Shown: positions 39,287-49,405 of the stretch, piece after piece
How the letters are laid out: every line of letters begins with the position of its first letter
How positions within the stretch are numbered: position 1 is the first letter of the stretch
Assembly (NCBI RefSeq): GCF_001012815.1
Contig: NZ_JYJP01000026.1
Location: 62,001-126,000 of the forward strand
DNA from: Vibrio mexicanus
GTDB taxonomy: Bacteria; Pseudomonadota; Gammaproteobacteria; Enterobacterales; Vibrionaceae
Reading direction: 5' to 3'
DNA length: 64,000 bases
Translations under genes and position numbers: made by a program
Notes under the pieces: model-generated
The model's database searches: none
Told to the model about the DNA's origin: nothing
What the model saw: the letters and a program-made list of their open reading frames with translations, nothing else

Positions 39287-40464
39287 TTAAGCCCTTTCTT
39301 TCCTCTAAGAGCTCTTCGAGTAAACTCTCTAAAAGTAGTATCTTCTAGATCTTGGCTAATTTCGTCGAGATGAAGTATTCCTTTGCAAATAATGTTATCA
39401 ACAACTTTTAATGTGCTGATGTTTGTATAGCTAAGTCTCGGAGATGAGTTGTAGTATCTCAGCATTTCTTCATTGTCAGTTATACTGAACGCAAATTTAA
39501 ATCGGCTACGTAATAAATTGGAAAGTTTTAGTAATGAAGTATAGAGTAGATAGAGTCTTTGTTTCCTTTCACCTGAAATAGTGAGTCTAATCACTTCACA
39601 AGCCGGAAAGTTAGAAGGTAGTTTCTTAAGGATTATCTGGTCAAAATTCGCCTTTTTACGATCCAGATTGATATCTTCAGAGGTTTCTAGAGCTTCTAAT
39701 GCTTGATTGTAGTTATCCCATTCCCAGTTTTCATTGCAGAAGTAACTTGAAAGATATAACCACTCATCTTTATTACAAGTTGTCTGTACGCACGCGGTGG
39801 AAACAAGATATCTATAGCTGTCATGTTTAAAGAACATTACAAAATGACAGCCTTGGTTTGAGCGGCTTAAATCGAATAATATTTCAAACCATTTTTGATC
39901 TTTGACTAGTGTACATAAGTTAGTCAATAGAATAGCGTCGGCTAGCAGGAGAGCTTGATCGGAAAACGGTGTGAGGTATAGGTGACGGTCATCTCTAACT
40001 TCGTCAAGAAGTTCGGCGCGATACGAATGTTCGTTTGAGGGGAGAGTAATTGGTATATCGACGCTTGAAGTTTGCTTACTTCTTTTCAAAACCTTGTATG
40101 ACTCATAGTCACACAAGAAATTCCCCCAATGCTGATATTGCCTATGGATCTTTTTCTCTAAATCAAAGCTTTCTTTACTCTGTCCGGGAAGACTTTCTTT
40201 GATGACATTCTGATACTCCTCAGATTCAAACAAGTCATTGAGACTAGCGTTTGCTAACCATGAATATCGAGTCCGAGCAATCAGTATGCGGGTTCTAGCA
40301 ATGTCTCTTGTCTTGATAGATGCATGCTTGTCATGCTCTTCAACTAACAAGAATAACGGTATGTTATTCGATTTGTGGGGTGAGTTATGTAGCCTAGCTG
40401 ACGTGTTATCTAAAATATTCAAGGCAAATATCCTTTTGCTCTTTGATGTATTAAGCCAAATCAT
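39283..40464 (-). CDS. luxM: LuxM/AinS-type acyl-homoserine lactone synthase
   Basis: LuxM makes the acyl-homoserine lactone autoinducer AI-1 and is not related to LuxI. The 393 residues match the length of the LuxM/AinS/VanM family (about 390-400), and the gene is translationally coupled to its receptor gene luxN. The acyl chain cannot be told from sequence; V. harveyi LuxM makes a hydroxy-C4 and V. fischeri AinS a C8 product. No clear ribosome-binding site precedes the ATG. The gene is visibly AT-rich. Confidence 0.87.
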   Translation of the reverse strand: MIWLNTSKSKRIFALNILDNTSARLHNSPHKSNNIPLFLLVEEHDKHASIKTRDIARTRILIARTRYSWLANASLNDLFESEEYQNVIKESLPGQSKESFDLEKKIHRQYQHWGNFLCDYESYKVLKRSKQTSSVDIPITLPSNEHSYRAELLDEVRDDRHLYLTPFSDQALLLADAILLTNLCTLVKDQKWFEILFDLSRSNQGCHFVMFFKHDSYRYLVSTACVQTTCNKDEWLYLSSYFCNENWEWDNYNQALEALETSEDINLDRKKANFDQIILKKLPSNFPACEVIRLTISGERKQRLYLLYTSLLKLSNLLRSRFKFAFSITDNEEMLRYYNSSPRLSYTNISTLKVVDNIICKGILHLDEISQDLEDTTFREFTRRALRGKKGLK

Positions 40465-40613
40465 TTTATTGTTTGGAGGACATGTTAATTAGGATAAAAC
40501 GGTATGAATAGCTTAGATTCCAAAATCTAAATGATACTTCGCACAAATGCGCAGTGAAACGCGTTCCGTATTGAAATTTATGAAATGAAGTGTCATGAAT
40601 ATCGATAGGTAAT

Positions 40614-40647
40614 AAAAAACCAGTAGCGAGGCTACTGGTTTTTTCAT
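40614..40647 (-). terminator. Terminator of the symporter gene
   Basis: The stem AACCAGTAGC/GCTACTGGTT is bordered by A- and T-runs. Confidence 0.9.
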
Positions 40648-40668
40648 ATCTGAAAGAGGAGATTCAGA

Positions 40669-41931
40669 TTAAGCGTTTTGTTTCTTCAGCTCAACGCTGT
40701 CTTCAGCAGTGTCTTCTACCAATGAATCAACAATCACAGCACATGCCGCATCACCAGTGATGTTTAGCGCTGTACGGATCATGTCAAATACGCGGTCAAG
40801 AGCGAACAGTAGTGGTAGGCCTTCAATTGGAATGCCTGCCGCTAGTAGTACCGCTACAACAAGGAAAGACGGACCAGGAACACCTGCTTGACCTACAGCA
40901 CCTAGTGTAGAGGTCACAATGATTGCAATGTACGCACCCATTGATAGGTCAATGTTGAACAGCTGAGCAAAGAAGATTGCGACTAGGCCGTAGTAGATTG
41001 CGTTACCAGACATGTTAATTGTTGCGCCTAGCGGCAGTACGAAAGAAGCGGTTGAGTTACGTACGCCAAGTTCGTTCTCTACCGTATCCATCGTTACTGG
41101 AAGAGTTGCCATAGAAGAGGCTGTTGATAGTGCAACGGCTTGTGGCTTTTTCATCACCGTTAGGAAGCGTTTTGCTGAAGTCTTAGTGAAGATCTGAATC
41201 ATCAGCGGGTAAGCGACAAAACCAAAGATTAGGATTGCAGCAATGTAAACTAGGAACAGTTTGAACACGACCATCAATGCGCCGAAACCAAAAGTACCGA
41301 CTGCTTCTGCCATTAGACCAAATACGCCGATAGGAGCGATGATCATAACTTTGTTGATCATCCAAACCATTGCGTCAACGATAGTGTTTACACCGTTGAT
41401 GATTGGTGTGCGCTTCTCTTCTGCTTGCTTAGAGATTGCGATACCGAAGAACAGACAGAATACTAAGATTTGAAGAATGTTTGCTTCGTTCAGTGACTGG
41501 AAAATGTTGTCTGGGATCATACCAGTGATGGTCGCCCAAAAAGTAGGAAGTTCACCTTTAGAAGCGTACTCTGCAGAGAACATGCCTTCTACGCCCGATA
41601 CGTCAATTGCAACACCTGGTTTAAACACTTCACCCATTACAAGTGCAAGTGCTACTGCTAGTGCTGAAGTCAACGCAAAGTAACCTAGCGTTACCATGCC
41701 AACCTTGCCTGCGTTTTGACTGTTACCAAGGCCTGCAGCACCTGAAATCAATGCCACTGCGACTAGAGGGATTACAAGCATCTTGATCAAGTTGATGAAG
41801 ATTGCACCCAGTGGAGCGAAGACAACGGCGCTGTCGCCCATCATGGCACCAACAGCAGTACCAATGAACATTGCGATAACAACCTGTACGCCAATGTTGC
41901 CTAGTAAATTCTTTTCTTTTAACACTTCCAT
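40669..41931 (-). CDS. Dicarboxylate/amino acid:cation symporter (DAACS)
   Basis: This 420-residue inner-membrane symporter is of the GltP/SstT/DctA family. The family hallmarks are the Ser-rich hairpin ALSTASSMATLPVTMDTVENELG, the GATINMSGNAIYYG motif and GVPGPSFLVVA. The substrate is probably glutamate, aspartate or a C4-dicarboxylate. Start ATG at 41931 has AGAGG upstream and gives the usual N-terminus. It is a single gene between luxM and the trp operon. Confidence 0.93.
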   Translation of the reverse strand: MEVLKEKNLLGNIGVQVVIAMFIGTAVGAMMGDSAVVFAPLGAIFINLIKMLVIPLVAVALISGAAGLGNSQNAGKVGMVTLGYFALTSALAVALALVMGEVFKPGVAIDVSGVEGMFSAEYASKGELPTFWATITGMIPDNIFQSLNEANILQILVFCLFFGIAISKQAEEKRTPIINGVNTIVDAMVWMINKVMIIAPIGVFGLMAEAVGTFGFGALMVVFKLFLVYIAAILIFGFVAYPLMIQIFTKTSAKRFLTVMKKPQAVALSTASSMATLPVTMDTVENELGVRNSTASFVLPLGATINMSGNAIYYGLVAIFFAQLFNIDLSMGAYIAIIVTSTLGAVGQAGVPGPSFLVVAVLLAAGIPIEGLPLLFALDRVFDMIRTALNITGDAACAVIVDSLVEDTAEDSVELKKQNA

Positions 41932-42198
41932 AACCTCTGTGCTATATAAATTTAAAATTCCAGTATTTATAACCACATTGAAATATTGTGATAGATAAAT
42001 ATTCGGTTTGTTTTTACAGGTATATCGAAATTTTAGCAACAGTTAGAATGGTGATTTCGTGGATTTAGTAACAAAAAGTCACTTAATTGAGGAAAAAAAA
42101 CGCACAAAGCAATCGTTTGCTATTTGCATGGTAGTGTTTTTGGGCTTGTTTGATTGATTTGGTGAATTATATTTGTCGGACTGTTAAAAATTTAAAGA

Positions 42199-42246
42199 CA
42201 AAAAAACCGATAACCCCATACAAAGTGGTTATCGGTTGTTTTTGTC
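42199..42246 (-). terminator. Terminator of the trp operon
   Basis: The stem AACCGATAACC/GGTTATCGGTT with an 11-base loop sits after trpA, followed by T residues on the minus strand. Confidence 0.9.
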
Positions 42247-42264
42247 AAATTGGGCGAGTCGATG

Positions 42265-43086
42265 CTATCGCTTGGTTGCCGCTTTCATGTTCGCAACAAA
42301 CGTTTTTAACTGACCAAGCATCTCTTCAGGTTGTTCCACATTGCTTTCGATGATTTTTACAACCGCTGAACCCGAAATTGCACCTGCAGCGCCTGCGTCT
42401 AGAGCTTGCTTCACTTGTTCTGGTTGAGAAATACCAAAACCAAGCAGGGCAGGTGGCGCGTTGTGTTTGTTCAGCTTTGCAAGCATATTCCCTACAGGCA
42501 TGTTTGCTTTGGTTTCAGCGCCAGTTACACCTGCACGTGATAATAGGTACGTGTAGCCACCACCAAGTTCTGAAACTGACTTCAATGTTTCATCGCTAGC
42601 CGTTGGCGGTGCAATGAAGATTGGATGAATGCCGTGTTTGTGCGCAGCTTCAACAAATTCTTGGCTTTCATTCGTTGGAACGTCAGCGATCAAAACAGAG
42701 TCGATACCTGCATTTGCACAACGCTCGTAGAACGAGTCGATGCCTCTCGAGTAAACCAAGTTTGCGTACATGAGTAGGCCGATTGGTAGATCAGGGTACT
42801 GCTGACGAATTTTAGAGATTTGCTCAAAGCAGATGTCAGGAGTCGCACCAGAGTCCAAAGCACGGATGTTCGCGCTTTGAATCGTTGGGCCATCCGCTAG
42901 TGGATCAGAGAAAGGAATGCCAAGTTCAAGTGCATCTGCACCGCCTTCAACTAACGTCTGCATGATCTTTAGTGATTGTTCCGCATTTGGATCGCAAACG
43001 GTCACGAATGGGACAAACGCACCTTCGCCTTTTTCATTTAGGCGCTCGAACATGTTTTCATAGCGAGTAGATTGGTTGCTGCCCAT
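42265..43086 (-). CDS. trpA: Tryptophan synthase alpha subunit
   Basis: TrpA splits indole-3-glycerol phosphate to indole, which tunnels to TrpB. It has 273 residues. The catalytic Glu ([18 protein letters not shown]) and Asp are present, together with the phosphate-binding [10 protein letters not shown] and [10 protein letters not shown] segments. The first base of its ATG overlaps the trpB stop. It is the last gene of the trp operon. Confidence 0.97.
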   Translation of the reverse strand: MGSNQSTRYENMFERLNEKGEGAFVPFVTVCDPNAEQSLKIMQTLVEGGADALELGIPFSDPLADGPTIQSANIRALDSGATPDICFEQISKIRQQYPDLPIGLLMYANLVYSRGIDSFYERCANAGIDSVLIADVPTNESQEFVEAAHKHGIHPIFIAPPTASDETLKSVSELGGGYTYLLSRAGVTGAETKANMPVGNMLAKLNKHNAPPALLGFGISQPEQVKQALDAGAAGAISGSAVVKIIESNVEQPEEMLGQLKTFVANMKAATKR

Positions 43087-44276
43087 TAGATTGCTCCTTT
43101 TGCTTCTAGGATGTCGTGTACAGTGAAGATGTCTTTGTCACCACGACCAGATAGGTTAACGACAAGTAGTTGTTCTTTCGTTGGGTTCTCGCGCGCCATA
43201 CGAAGGGCGTGAGCGAGGGCATGAGAAGATTCAAGCGCTGGAATAATACCTTCACTGCGTGCAAGTTCTTGGAATGCTTCTAGTGCTTCATCGTCTGTTA
43301 CGTTGTCGTATTCTGCGCGACCAATCGCATTTAAGTGCGCGTGCTGTGGGCCAACAGACGGGAAGTCTAGGCCTGCAGATACCGAGTAAGACTCTTCAAC
43401 CTGACCGTCTGGGTCTTGCATCAATGGTGCTTTCATACCAAAGAAGATGCCTGTCTTACCGTGTTTCAAAGGAGCACCGTGTTGGTCGGTATCAATACCT
43501 TTACCCGCAGGCTCAACACCGATTAGACGAACTGTTTCTTCTTCGATGAAGTCAGCAAACATGCCGATTGCATTTGAACCACCACCAACACAAGCAATAA
43601 CTGCATCAGGAAGGCGACCTTCGCGCGCTAAAATTTGGTTCTTCGTTTCTTCACCAATCATGCGTTGGAAATCACGAACGATGGTTGGGAATGGATGAGG
43701 ACCTGCAGCTGTACCTAATAGGTAATGGGCGTCTTCGTAAGTAGCAGACCAGTCACGTAGTGCTTCGTTACACGCATCTTTCAAAGTAGAAGAGCCAGAG
43801 TGAACAGGAATCACTTCTGCGCCCATTAGCTTCATGCGGAATACGTTCGGGCTTTGGCGTTCGACGTCTTTTGCACCCATGTATACGCGACATTTAAGAC
43901 CGAGTAGAGCACACGCTAAGGCAGTAGCTACGCCGTGCTGACCAGCACCTGTTTCGGCAATGATTTCGTTTTTGCCCATGCGTTTTGCAAGAAGTGCTTG
44001 GCCCAGTACTTGGTTGGTTTTGTGCGCGCCACCGTGTAGAAGGTCTTCACGCTTTAGGTAAAGCTTGGTTTTAGTGCCTTTGGTTAGGTTGCGTGTCAGT
44101 GTTAATGCCGTTGGGCGACCAGCGTACTCTTGAAGAAGAGTCATGAACTCGCTGCGGAATGTTGGGTCTTCTTGAGCATCAATAAATGCTTGCTCAAGCT
44201 GCTCTAGTGCAGGGACCAGTATTTGCGGAACGTATTGACCGCCGTATTCGCCAAAGTAGGCATCGAGTTTAGCCAT
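43086..44276 (-). CDS. trpB: Tryptophan synthase beta subunit
   Basis: TrpB is a PLP enzyme that joins indole and serine to tryptophan. The 396 residues contain the PLP lysine in [15 protein letters not shown], the phosphate loop [10 protein letters not shown] and the catalytic Glu in [11 protein letters not shown]. It couples with trpA and follows trpCF by 55 bases. Confidence 0.98.
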   Translation of the reverse strand: MAKLDAYFGEYGGQYVPQILVPALEQLEQAFIDAQEDPTFRSEFMTLLQEYAGRPTALTLTRNLTKGTKTKLYLKREDLLHGGAHKTNQVLGQALLAKRMGKNEIIAETGAGQHGVATALACALLGLKCRVYMGAKDVERQSPNVFRMKLMGAEVIPVHSGSSTLKDACNEALRDWSATYEDAHYLLGTAAGPHPFPTIVRDFQRMIGEETKNQILAREGRLPDAVIACVGGGSNAIGMFADFIEEETVRLIGVEPAGKGIDTDQHGAPLKHGKTGIFFGMKAPLMQDPDGQVEESYSVSAGLDFPSVGPQHAHLNAIGRAEYDNVTDDEALEAFQELARSEGIIPALESSHALAHALRMARENPTKEQLLVVNLSGRGDKDIFTVHDILEAKGAI

Positions 44277-44331
44277 GGTTCTGTATTCCTTTTAATTCTT
44301 AAATGCAGCCGCACTTGAGCGCGGCTCGCTA

Positions 44332-45771
44332 TCAATATTGTCTAATTGCTGCAAATGCTTGTTGCAGCTTCTGCGCGTCTTTTTTGCCTGGAGAGGACTC
44401 AACACCTGAATTTAGGTCAAGCCCTAGGCAGCCAAGTGACGCTGCTTTCTGTGCGTTGAACGGCGATAATCCACCGGCCAACATCACGTTGTTTTCATTA
44501 GGGATTAATGACCAGTCGAAGACTAGACCTGTCCCCCCAGATTGTGTCCCTACTTGTGTATCCAGTAGATGACGATCAACATTCTCTTGGAACAATTCAG
44601 GCGACTCGCTGGTTACGCCATAGGCTTTCCAAATCTCTACAGATGCATCAAGCTCGCCACGCAACGTGTTGATGAAAGCCTGATCTTCTTTGCCATGTAA
44701 CTGAACGGCCTTTAAGCCTAATTCAGATACGTGCTGGCTGATGAACTCGACATCATGGTTTTGGAACACCCCAACATATTTCAGAGGTGCGCCGCTCATG
44801 GTGAGTCTTGCTTGCTCAAGGTCAACAGCACGCTTGGATTGCTCAACAAAGATCAGTCCACCGAACACAGCGCCGCTTTGGTACGCTTTGGACGCTTCAT
44901 CCGCATGTGTCAAACCACAGACTTTGTTTTCGCCTAACGTTACTTTTCGTACTGCTAGCTCAAGGTTGTCTTCCGCCATTAGCGAGCTGCCAATCAAAAA
45001 GCCGTCTGCATGGTTTGCCAAATCGCGAACTTGCTGATGGGTATAGATACCCGACTCGGAGATAACAACGGCTTCAGGGGCTAACTCTCGCAAAAGCGGG
45101 GCTAGCTCTTTAGTACGGTTTAGGTCTGTTGAAAGATCGCGAAGGTTACGGTTATTGATACCGATGACTTTCGCACCTAAGGCGACAGCTCTATGGAGCT
45201 CTTGCTCGTTACTGACCTCGGTAAGGATGCCCATGTCGAGTTCGTGAGCGACTTTTTCTAGCGCTTTGTACTGCTCATCATTGAGAACCGATAGCATTAA
45301 TAAAATGGCATCCGCATTGTGATGACGAGCCAAATAAACTTGGTAAGTATCAATCATGAAGTCTTTGCACAAAACTGGTTGCACGACTTGGCTACGAACT
45401 TGATTGATGAAGTTAAAATCGCCTTGGAAATACTTCTCGTCAGTCAGTACCGAAATGGCATCTGCATGACGGTTATAAACCGATGCGATGTAGTCCAGAT
45501 CAAAATCCTCACGGATAAGCCCTTTGGAAGGAGATGCCTTCTTACACTCAGTGATGAATACGGTTTTTTCTTGCTGCTTTTGTTGCTGTAAAGCAGAGTA
45601 AAAACTGCGGTCAGAAGCCGTAATGCCATCAATGAACGTCTCTAGTGGTTGAGATGCTTTACGCTCTTCAACCCAGATATGCTTGTCGGCAACAATTTTC
45701 GCCAGTACTTCAGCCATTTCTGCTTCTTGAACAGAAACGTGCTCGGATAATTGTTGAGTAGAATCAGTCAT
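44332..45771 (-). CDS. trpCF: Fused indole-3-glycerol phosphate synthase / phosphoribosylanthranilate isomerase
   Basis: This 479-residue bifunctional enzyme performs two successive steps. The N-terminal half has the TrpC pattern FITECKKASPSKGLI and the VLCKDFMID strand. The C-terminal half is TrpF, with VCGLTHADEASKA at its start (catalytic Cys) and the DLNSGVESSPGKKD phosphate site. The start at 45771 is set by AGGAA; longer starts are possible. The fusion is common in gammaproteobacteria. Confidence 0.96.
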   Translation of the reverse strand: MTDSTQQLSEHVSVQEAEMAEVLAKIVADKHIWVEERKASQPLETFIDGITASDRSFYSALQQQKQQEKTVFITECKKASPSKGLIREDFDLDYIASVYNRHADAISVLTDEKYFQGDFNFINQVRSQVVQPVLCKDFMIDTYQVYLARHHNADAILLMLSVLNDEQYKALEKVAHELDMGILTEVSNEQELHRAVALGAKVIGINNRNLRDLSTDLNRTKELAPLLRELAPEAVVISESGIYTHQQVRDLANHADGFLIGSSLMAEDNLELAVRKVTLGENKVCGLTHADEASKAYQSGAVFGGLIFVEQSKRAVDLEQARLTMSGAPLKYVGVFQNHDVEFISQHVSELGLKAVQLHGKEDQAFINTLRGELDASVEIWKAYGVTSESPELFQENVDRHLLDTQVGTQSGGTGLVFDWSLIPNENNVMLAGGLSPFNAQKAASLGCLGLDLNSGVESSPGKKDAQKLQQAFAAIRQY

Positions 45772-45796
45772 GATTATTCCTATGCGCCTGTTTCTG

Positions 45797-46795
45797 TTAT
45801 GCGTGTGCGGCGAGCTTTTGAACAAGCTCGTATGCTTTTCCGCTGTTCATTGCATCAATCGCTTTCACCGTGTTCGCTTTGAGATCTTCGTGACCAAATA
45901 GACGCATCAGCAGAGCCACGTTTACTGCGACTGCTCCTACTTGTGCTGGTGTGCCTTTACCCGTCAGGATATTGGTGATGATGCTTTGTTCTCTTCTGGA
46001 GCACCGCCCTTGATCGCTTCAAGCGGGTATGACTCAAGACCAAAATCGTCAGGAGTCAGCGTGTATTCAGTAATCTTACCGTCTTGGATCTCTGCAACCG
46101 TTGTTGAACCGTGAATCGCCACTTCATCTAGACCACTGCCATGAACGACGGCAGCACGTTTCATGTTCATTTTCAGCATGGTTTCAGCGATAGGGCGAAC
46201 TAACTCTTCGCTGTAAACGCCCATCAATTCGATGTTTGGCTTAGCAGGGTTAATCAGTGGGCCAAGAATGTTGAAGATGGTGCGAGTTTTCATAGTTTGG
46301 CGTACTGGCATCGCATGGCGAACACCACCGTGATATTGCGGGGCAAACAAGAATGCTACACCTAATTGGTCAACAGCAGTGCGCGTATCTTCTGGGCTCA
46401 TTGCTAGGTTGATGCCAAACGAGTCAAGTAGGTCAGAAGAGCCAGATTTGCTGGAAACGCTGCGGTTGCCATGCTTTGCCACTTTCAGCCCGCAAGCCGC
46501 TGCAACAAACGCTGCTGTTGTCGAAATATTGATAGTGTCGTGGCCGTCGCCGCCGGTACCCACAATGTCGGCAAAATCGTAATCAGGGCGAGGGAAGTCT
46601 TTAGCGTTGGCAAGAAGCGCCTGCGCTGCACCTGCAATTTCTTGTGGCGTTTCACCTTTTGATTTTTAGCGCGGTTAAGGCGGCAGTCATCAAGATTGGA
46701 TCCAGTTCACCACGAATGATGATATCAAACAGTTGCTGACTCTCTTCTTGGCTTAGAGACTGCTGTTCATATAGTTTATTAATGATACTTTCCAT
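45797..46795 (-). CDS. trpD: Anthranilate phosphoribosyltransferase (two frameshifts)
   Basis: TrpD joins anthranilate to PRPP. Corrected length is 332 residues. The PRPP-binding motif [17 protein letters not shown] and [16 protein letters not shown] are clear. Near 46657-46660 there is one extra base (TTTT for TTT on the plus strand) and near 45982-45983 one base is missing, so the N-terminal 46 residues and the last 60 fall in other frames. Corrected reading gives [16 protein letters not shown] and [20 protein letters not shown] sequence. The gene is otherwise whole; operon position is normal. Confidence 0.92.
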
Positions 46796-46806
46796 GCGGT
46801 GATCTC

Positions 46807-47445
46807 CTATTTTCCGTTTGTCTCTAAGTCTGTCTTTGGTTTTGAATCGATGTTTTTATTCGCTGAATTTTCTAGTGCCCAGTTTATGGCGTTTCCAAGC
46901 AGTGTCGCACCGTAGGTCGTCATAATAGACTCAGGGTGGAATTGGAAGCCACATACCTTATCTTGTTCGTGGACAACTGACATCACCAAACCGTTTACTT
47001 CTGCCGTGACTGTCAATGCCTCTGAAACTTCAGTTGCAACCAGTGAATGGTAGCGAGCAATAGCTAATGGGGATGGCAAGTTGTTGTATGTTGGATGATT
47101 GTCATGCTCCATCATCGATACTTTGCCATGAATGATTTCGCCAGCACCAGCAACCGTGCCACCATATGCTTCAACAATCGCTTGGTGGCCAAGACAGATA
47201 CCAATCATAGGTACTTTGCCTTTGAGGCGTTGAATCAGCTCTGGCATGCAGCCAGCTTCCGAAGGTGCGCCAGGGCCTGGTGATAGTAGAACTACAGGTT
47301 GCTTTAAACCTTCCAATGCCTGTTCAATGGTCGACACGTCAATGCTGTTGCGATAAATTTTTACCTCGTGGCCTAGAGAGCGAAACTGATCCACGAGGTT
47401 GTAGGTAAATGAGTCGAAGTTGTCGACAAAAATAATATTGGCCAC
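46807..47445 (-). CDS. trpG: Anthranilate synthase component II (glutamine amidotransferase)
   Basis: TrpG supplies ammonia from glutamine to TrpE. It has 212 residues with a class I amidotransferase: catalytic Cys in GICLGHQAIVEAYGG and the C-terminal His-Glu pair in FQFHPESI. The GTG start at 47445 is set by AAGGAG seven bases upstream, and the next gene trpE ends four bases away. Unlike E. coli it is not fused to trpD. Confidence 0.96.
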   Translation of the reverse strand: MANIIFVDNFDSFTYNLVDQFRSLGHEVKIYRNSIDVSTIEQALEGLKQPVVLLSPGPGAPSEAGCMPELIQRLKGKVPMIGICLGHQAIVEAYGGTVAGAGEIIHGKVSMMEHDNHPTYNNLPSPLAIARYHSLVATEVSEALTVTAEVNGLVMSVVHEQDKVCGFQFHPESIMTTYGATLLGNAINWALENSANKNIDSKPKTDLETNGK

Positions 47446-47449
47446 TTTG

Positions 47450-49015
47450 CTACTCCTTATGCGCTGCTTGAATAGCAGAGATGACGGCTTGAGCTTTACC
47501 GCGAGTTTCATCGGCTTCCGCTTGTGGGTCTGAGTCGAATACCACGCCGGCACCCGCTTGAACATTGGCGATGCCATTTTCGACGTAAGCTGAGCGAATA
47601 ACGATACAGGTATCTAACGTGCCTTCGCCGTTCAGGTAGCCCACAGCGCCACCGTAGCTACCGCGTCTAGTTTTTTCTACGTCGCGAATAAGCTGCATAG
47701 CGCGAATTTTAGGAGCGCCAGTTAGCGTACCCATGTTCATACAAGCTTGGTATGCGTGTAGAGCATCAAGATCTTCGCGAAGTTGACCAACAACACGCGA
47801 AACCAAGTGCATCACGTGACTATAGCGGTCGACTTTCAAAAGGTCTGCAACGTGACGTGTGCCTGCTTGAGAAATACGAGCCACATCGTTACGAGCCAAA
47901 TCGACCAGCATCATGTGCTCCGCGTTCTCTTTCATGTCAGTGCGAAGCTCAAGTTCGATACGGCTATCAAGATCGAAATCGATTTGGCCATTGGCATGTT
48001 TACCACGACGGCGAGTTCCGGCAATCGGGTAGATTTCAACTTGGTTTGTGTTCTTTTCGTATTTCAGCGCGCTTTCTGGAGAGGCACCAAATAGTGTGAA
48101 TAGCTCATCTTGCATGTAGAACATGTAAGGGCTTGGGTTACTTTGTTTAAGCTCTTTATACGCAGCCAGAGGCGATGGACAAGGTAGAGTGAATCGTCTT
48201 GACGGTACCACTTGGAAAACATCGCCTTTAACGACGTATTGTTTCAGGTCGCGAACCGTATCGCAGAAGACTTTATCTGAGATGTTGGTTTCAACTTCTA
48301 CGTTTGGCAGCTTTGTCGCCTGAGGAAGTGGTTTAGGTGCGGCGCAGGCCTGCATGATTTCTTCTAAGCGCTGCTCTAGACGAGACTCTGCGCTGTCATC
48401 ACTTTCGAATAAGCTCGCTTGAAGCTGACACTGCTCGGTTTGATGATCGACAACCAACAATGTTTCCGCGACGTAGAAAACATAGTCGGGACATTGGTTC
48501 GTCTCACTAGCATCACCTAGTGGTTCGAAGTTTGCGACAAGGTCATAAGCAAATAGGCCGGCTAGGAAGATACTGTGCTCTGGCTTATTTGCGCGGTCAA
48601 AACTGTGTTGAATTAAACGCAGAGCATCAAAAGAAGAAGCCTCTCTCAGGCGTGAGTCTTCATCAAGCGTATCGCATGGCGCTTCAAACTGCAGTGTGAG
48701 TGATGAGGTTTGGTAATCGGCTTTAATCGCGTCATCAATATTCTGCTCAACCAATTTAAGTAGGTTTACACCATTGTCAGTTAAAGCCGTCATTGTGACG
48801 GTGTGACCGTAACAAACGATACGAACGGCTGAATCGACGACTAAAAGGCTTTTCAGATCTTGCTTTGAGTCAATTTCAGCAGACTCAAGAAGTAAGCTGT
48901 CGCGCTTGTTTTCACAAAGAGTGTGAAACAAGCTTGTTGGGTCTTGCGAATACGGAACTGAAGCTTCAATGACTTTCAGATTCCCTAATTTATTAATTGT
49001 GATGGCCTTGTTCAC
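47450..49015 (-). CDS. trpE: Anthranilate synthase component I
   Basis: TrpE converts chorismate and ammonia to anthranilate, the first committed step. The 521 residues have the feedback Trp-binding region in the N-terminal part (LLLESAEIDSK) and the chorismate-binding C-terminal part with PIAGTRRRG and the DLARNDVARI and GTLTGAPKIRAMQLI motifs. The GTG start has AAGGAGG upstream. It is the first structural gene after the trpL leader. Confidence 0.98.
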   Translation of the reverse strand: MNKAITINKLGNLKVIEASVPYSQDPTSLFHTLCENKRDSLLLESAEIDSKQDLKSLLVVDSAVRIVCYGHTVTMTALTDNGVNLLKLVEQNIDDAIKADYQTSSLTLQFEAPCDTLDEDSRLREASSFDALRLIQHSFDRANKPEHSIFLAGLFAYDLVANFEPLGDASETNQCPDYVFYVAETLLVVDHQTEQCQLQASLFESDDSAESRLEQRLEEIMQACAAPKPLPQATKLPNVEVETNISDKVFCDTVRDLKQYVVKGDVFQVVPSRRFTLPCPSPLAAYKELKQSNPSPYMFYMQDELFTLFGASPESALKYEKNTNQVEIYPIAGTRRRGKHANGQIDFDLDSRIELELRTDMKENAEHMMLVDLARNDVARISQAGTRHVADLLKVDRYSHVMHLVSRVVGQLREDLDALHAYQACMNMGTLTGAPKIRAMQLIRDVEKTRRGSYGGAVGYLNGEGTLDTCIVIRSAYVENGIANVQAGAGVVFDSDPQAEADETRGKAQAVISAIQAAHKE

Positions 49016-49148
49016 AAGACCTCCTTATATTTCATTTGAAAGCCAACGTTGAGCTGTACATACTCGCATAAAGCAAACGTTGACCCAATCAAGATACGAC
49101 ACAAATTGTAGATTGTTTGAGCACTTGATTGTGAGGTATACGACAAAA

Positions 49149-49178
49149 CAAAAAAAGCCCGCTTTAGAAGCGGGCTTA
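49149..49178 (-). terminator. trp attenuator terminator
   Basis: On the minus strand, AAGCCCGC-TTCTAAA-GCGGGCTT is followed by seven T residues. It lies just after trpL and before trpE, the position of a transcription attenuator. Confidence 0.92.
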
Positions 49179-49196
49179 ATATGGAATTTCTTACTT

Positions 49197-49322
49197 TCAG
49201 AAATGCACAACTGCCCACTTGGAACCTGACCAAGTGCGCCACCACACAAGAATGCTCTTACCCATATTAAGGGCAGCGAATGCATTTTTTGCTTTCGGAG
49301 CTAGGTTAAATTCTTGTAACAT
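49197..49322 (-). CDS. trpL: trp leader peptide
   Basis: The 41-residue leader contains four Trp codons (VWWRTW and KWAVV) near its end. Ribosome stalling at these when charged tRNA-Trp is scarce would favour an antiterminator. A pause hairpin CACTTGG/CCAAGTG (49216-49236) overlaps the Trp codons. It starts about 40 bases after the operator and ends 20 bases before the attenuator. Confidence 0.93.
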   Translation of the reverse strand: MLQEFNLAPKAKNAFAALNMGKSILVWWRTWSGSKWAVVHF

Positions 49323-49354
49323 GACGGACCTTAAAATCGACATTTCGTATCTGT

Positions 49355-49372
49355 GTACTAGTTAACTAGTAC
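49355..49372. promoter_or_regulatory. TrpR operator
   Basis: GTACTAGTTAACTAGTAC is a perfect 18-bp palindrome that matches the E. coli TrpR operator core CTAGTTAACTAG. It covers the trp -10 hexamer, so bound TrpR-tryptophan would block RNA polymerase. It lies 34 bp ahead of the divergent rnm start and may affect that gene also. Confidence 0.95.
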
Positions 49373-49388
49373 CCGAATAAAAAGTCAA
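49360..49388 (-). promoter_or_regulatory. trp operon promoter
   Basis: On the minus strand TTGACT (49383-49388) and TTAACT (49360-49365) are separated by 17 bases. The -10 hexamer is that of the E. coli trp promoter and lies within the operator. Confidence 0.88.
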
Positions 49389-49405
49389 CCATTAAAGAGC
49401 AAAAA

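Noticed and set aside
41012..41998. Several plus-strand frames opposite the symporter
   Set aside because: They mirror the strongly biased codon use of the minus-strand gene.
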